NCBI GenBank assembly: GCA_050485645.1
Contig: JBJHBT010000012.1
Span: 40,928 to 104,927 of the forward strand
DNA: 64,000 bases
From: JBJHBP01 sp050485645
GTDB lineage: Bacteria; Pseudomonadota; Gammaproteobacteria; Steroidobacterales; Rariloculaceae
Direction of reading: 5' to 3'
Positions 63,942 to 64,000 of this stretch are shown here, in pieces. Position numbers and translations under genes: made by a program. Below the pieces are notes generated by a model that made no database searches, was not told the origin of the DNA, and worked only from the letters and a program-made list of their open reading frames with translations. The stretch's first letter is position 1, and each line of letters begins with the position of its first letter.

Positions 63942-63963
63942 CCGCGGCCATGGATGGCCGCGG
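63942..63963. repeat. 22-base palindrome
   Basis: CCGCGGCCAT, two bases (GG), then ATGGCCGCGG form a perfect palindrome. Its core (GGCCATGGATGGCC) resembles the hairpin in the spacer of the neighbouring 45-bp inverted repeat (GCGGCCATCCGTGGCCGC), so both may be copies of one palindromic family. Confidence 0.85.
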
Positions 63964-64000
63964 CCGAGGCGCATGGATGCTCTTCCGCCGTCCCCGAAGA

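Larger units (their letters stand above)
63643..64000. other. Non-coding end region with repeats and palindromes
   Basis: The last 358 bases hold no convincing gene. They contain a perfect 45-bp inverted repeat, an inner hairpin in its loop and a separate 22-base palindrome. An open frame on the minus strand (63639-63974) spans these repeats and reads as low-complexity peptide, so I reject it. The make-up is typical of intergenic palindromic elements. Confidence 0.7.

Noticed and set aside
63639..63974. Minus-strand open frame of 111 residues at the window end
   Set aside because: It runs through both arms of the perfect inverted repeat and has no protein features, so it is repeat-derived.

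Overview
The window is a 64 kb, high-GC piece of a Gram-negative chromosome, almost wall-to-wall coding. A polar-type flagellar block (flhA-flhF-flhG-fliA-motCD), Kdo/lipid A glycosyltransferases, lipoprotein signals, an outer-membrane patatin autotransporter and an E. coli-like phosphomannomutase point to a gammaproteobacterium. The overall look is of the Xanthomonadales/Nevskiales/Chromatiales side, but this is an inference from gene content. No rRNA, tRNA, CRISPR, prophage or insertion sequence was seen.

Layout. 1-9.3 kb: end of fliQ, then fliR-flhB-flhA-flhF-flhG-fliA-motC-motD and a DUF2802 gene, all on + and tightly packed. The chemotaxis genes that normally sit between fliA and motC are absent. 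9.3-16.5 kb: a minus-strand regulatory operon (HDOD, receiver-GGDEF-EAL, HDOD), a DUF1015 gene, a MaoC-like gene and a second EAL protein with a dead GGDEF. 16.5-18.4 kb: MgtE and a small conserved protein. 18.5-23.7 kb: an unusual overlapping operon of WaaA-like transferase, KdsA, a transaldolase fused to a KdsD-like CBS pair, a KdsC-like phosphatase and a second WaaA. This looks like a variant or second route to Kdo or a Kdo-like sugar. 23.9-35.2 kb: S1/P1 nuclease, trxB, a patatin/BamA-type phospholipase, two tandem Cys/Met-metabolism PLP enzymes, squalene-hopene cyclase, cysteine synthase and small envelope proteins.

35.5-46.7 kb holds the most striking locus: nine same-strand genes encoding two lipoproteins, a TPR membrane protein, a protein with a degenerate FHA-like N-terminus, TM, PEGA repeats and an FGE-fold domain, a small acidic exported protein, a MotA/TolQ/ExbB-like channel, an actin/Hsp70-like ATPase fused to FHA, and two membrane-anchored coiled-coil VWA proteins. 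The VWA proteins share an N-terminal TM motif (FLxxxxCGFGAxIL); one carries an acidic residue in it, like MotB/ExbD. I read this as an undescribed ion-gradient-powered envelope machine under FHA control. A heptamer repeat array and an OmpA-family gene follow it.

47.6-63.6 kb is mainly housekeeping: bioF-bioD, lon, DUF3775, an APH-like/P-loop kinase fusion, manB, bioA (split from bioFD), glpD, and an ilvH-proB-proA operon facing away from ilvB. The window ends in a non-coding stretch with a perfect 45-bp inverted repeat and further palindromes.
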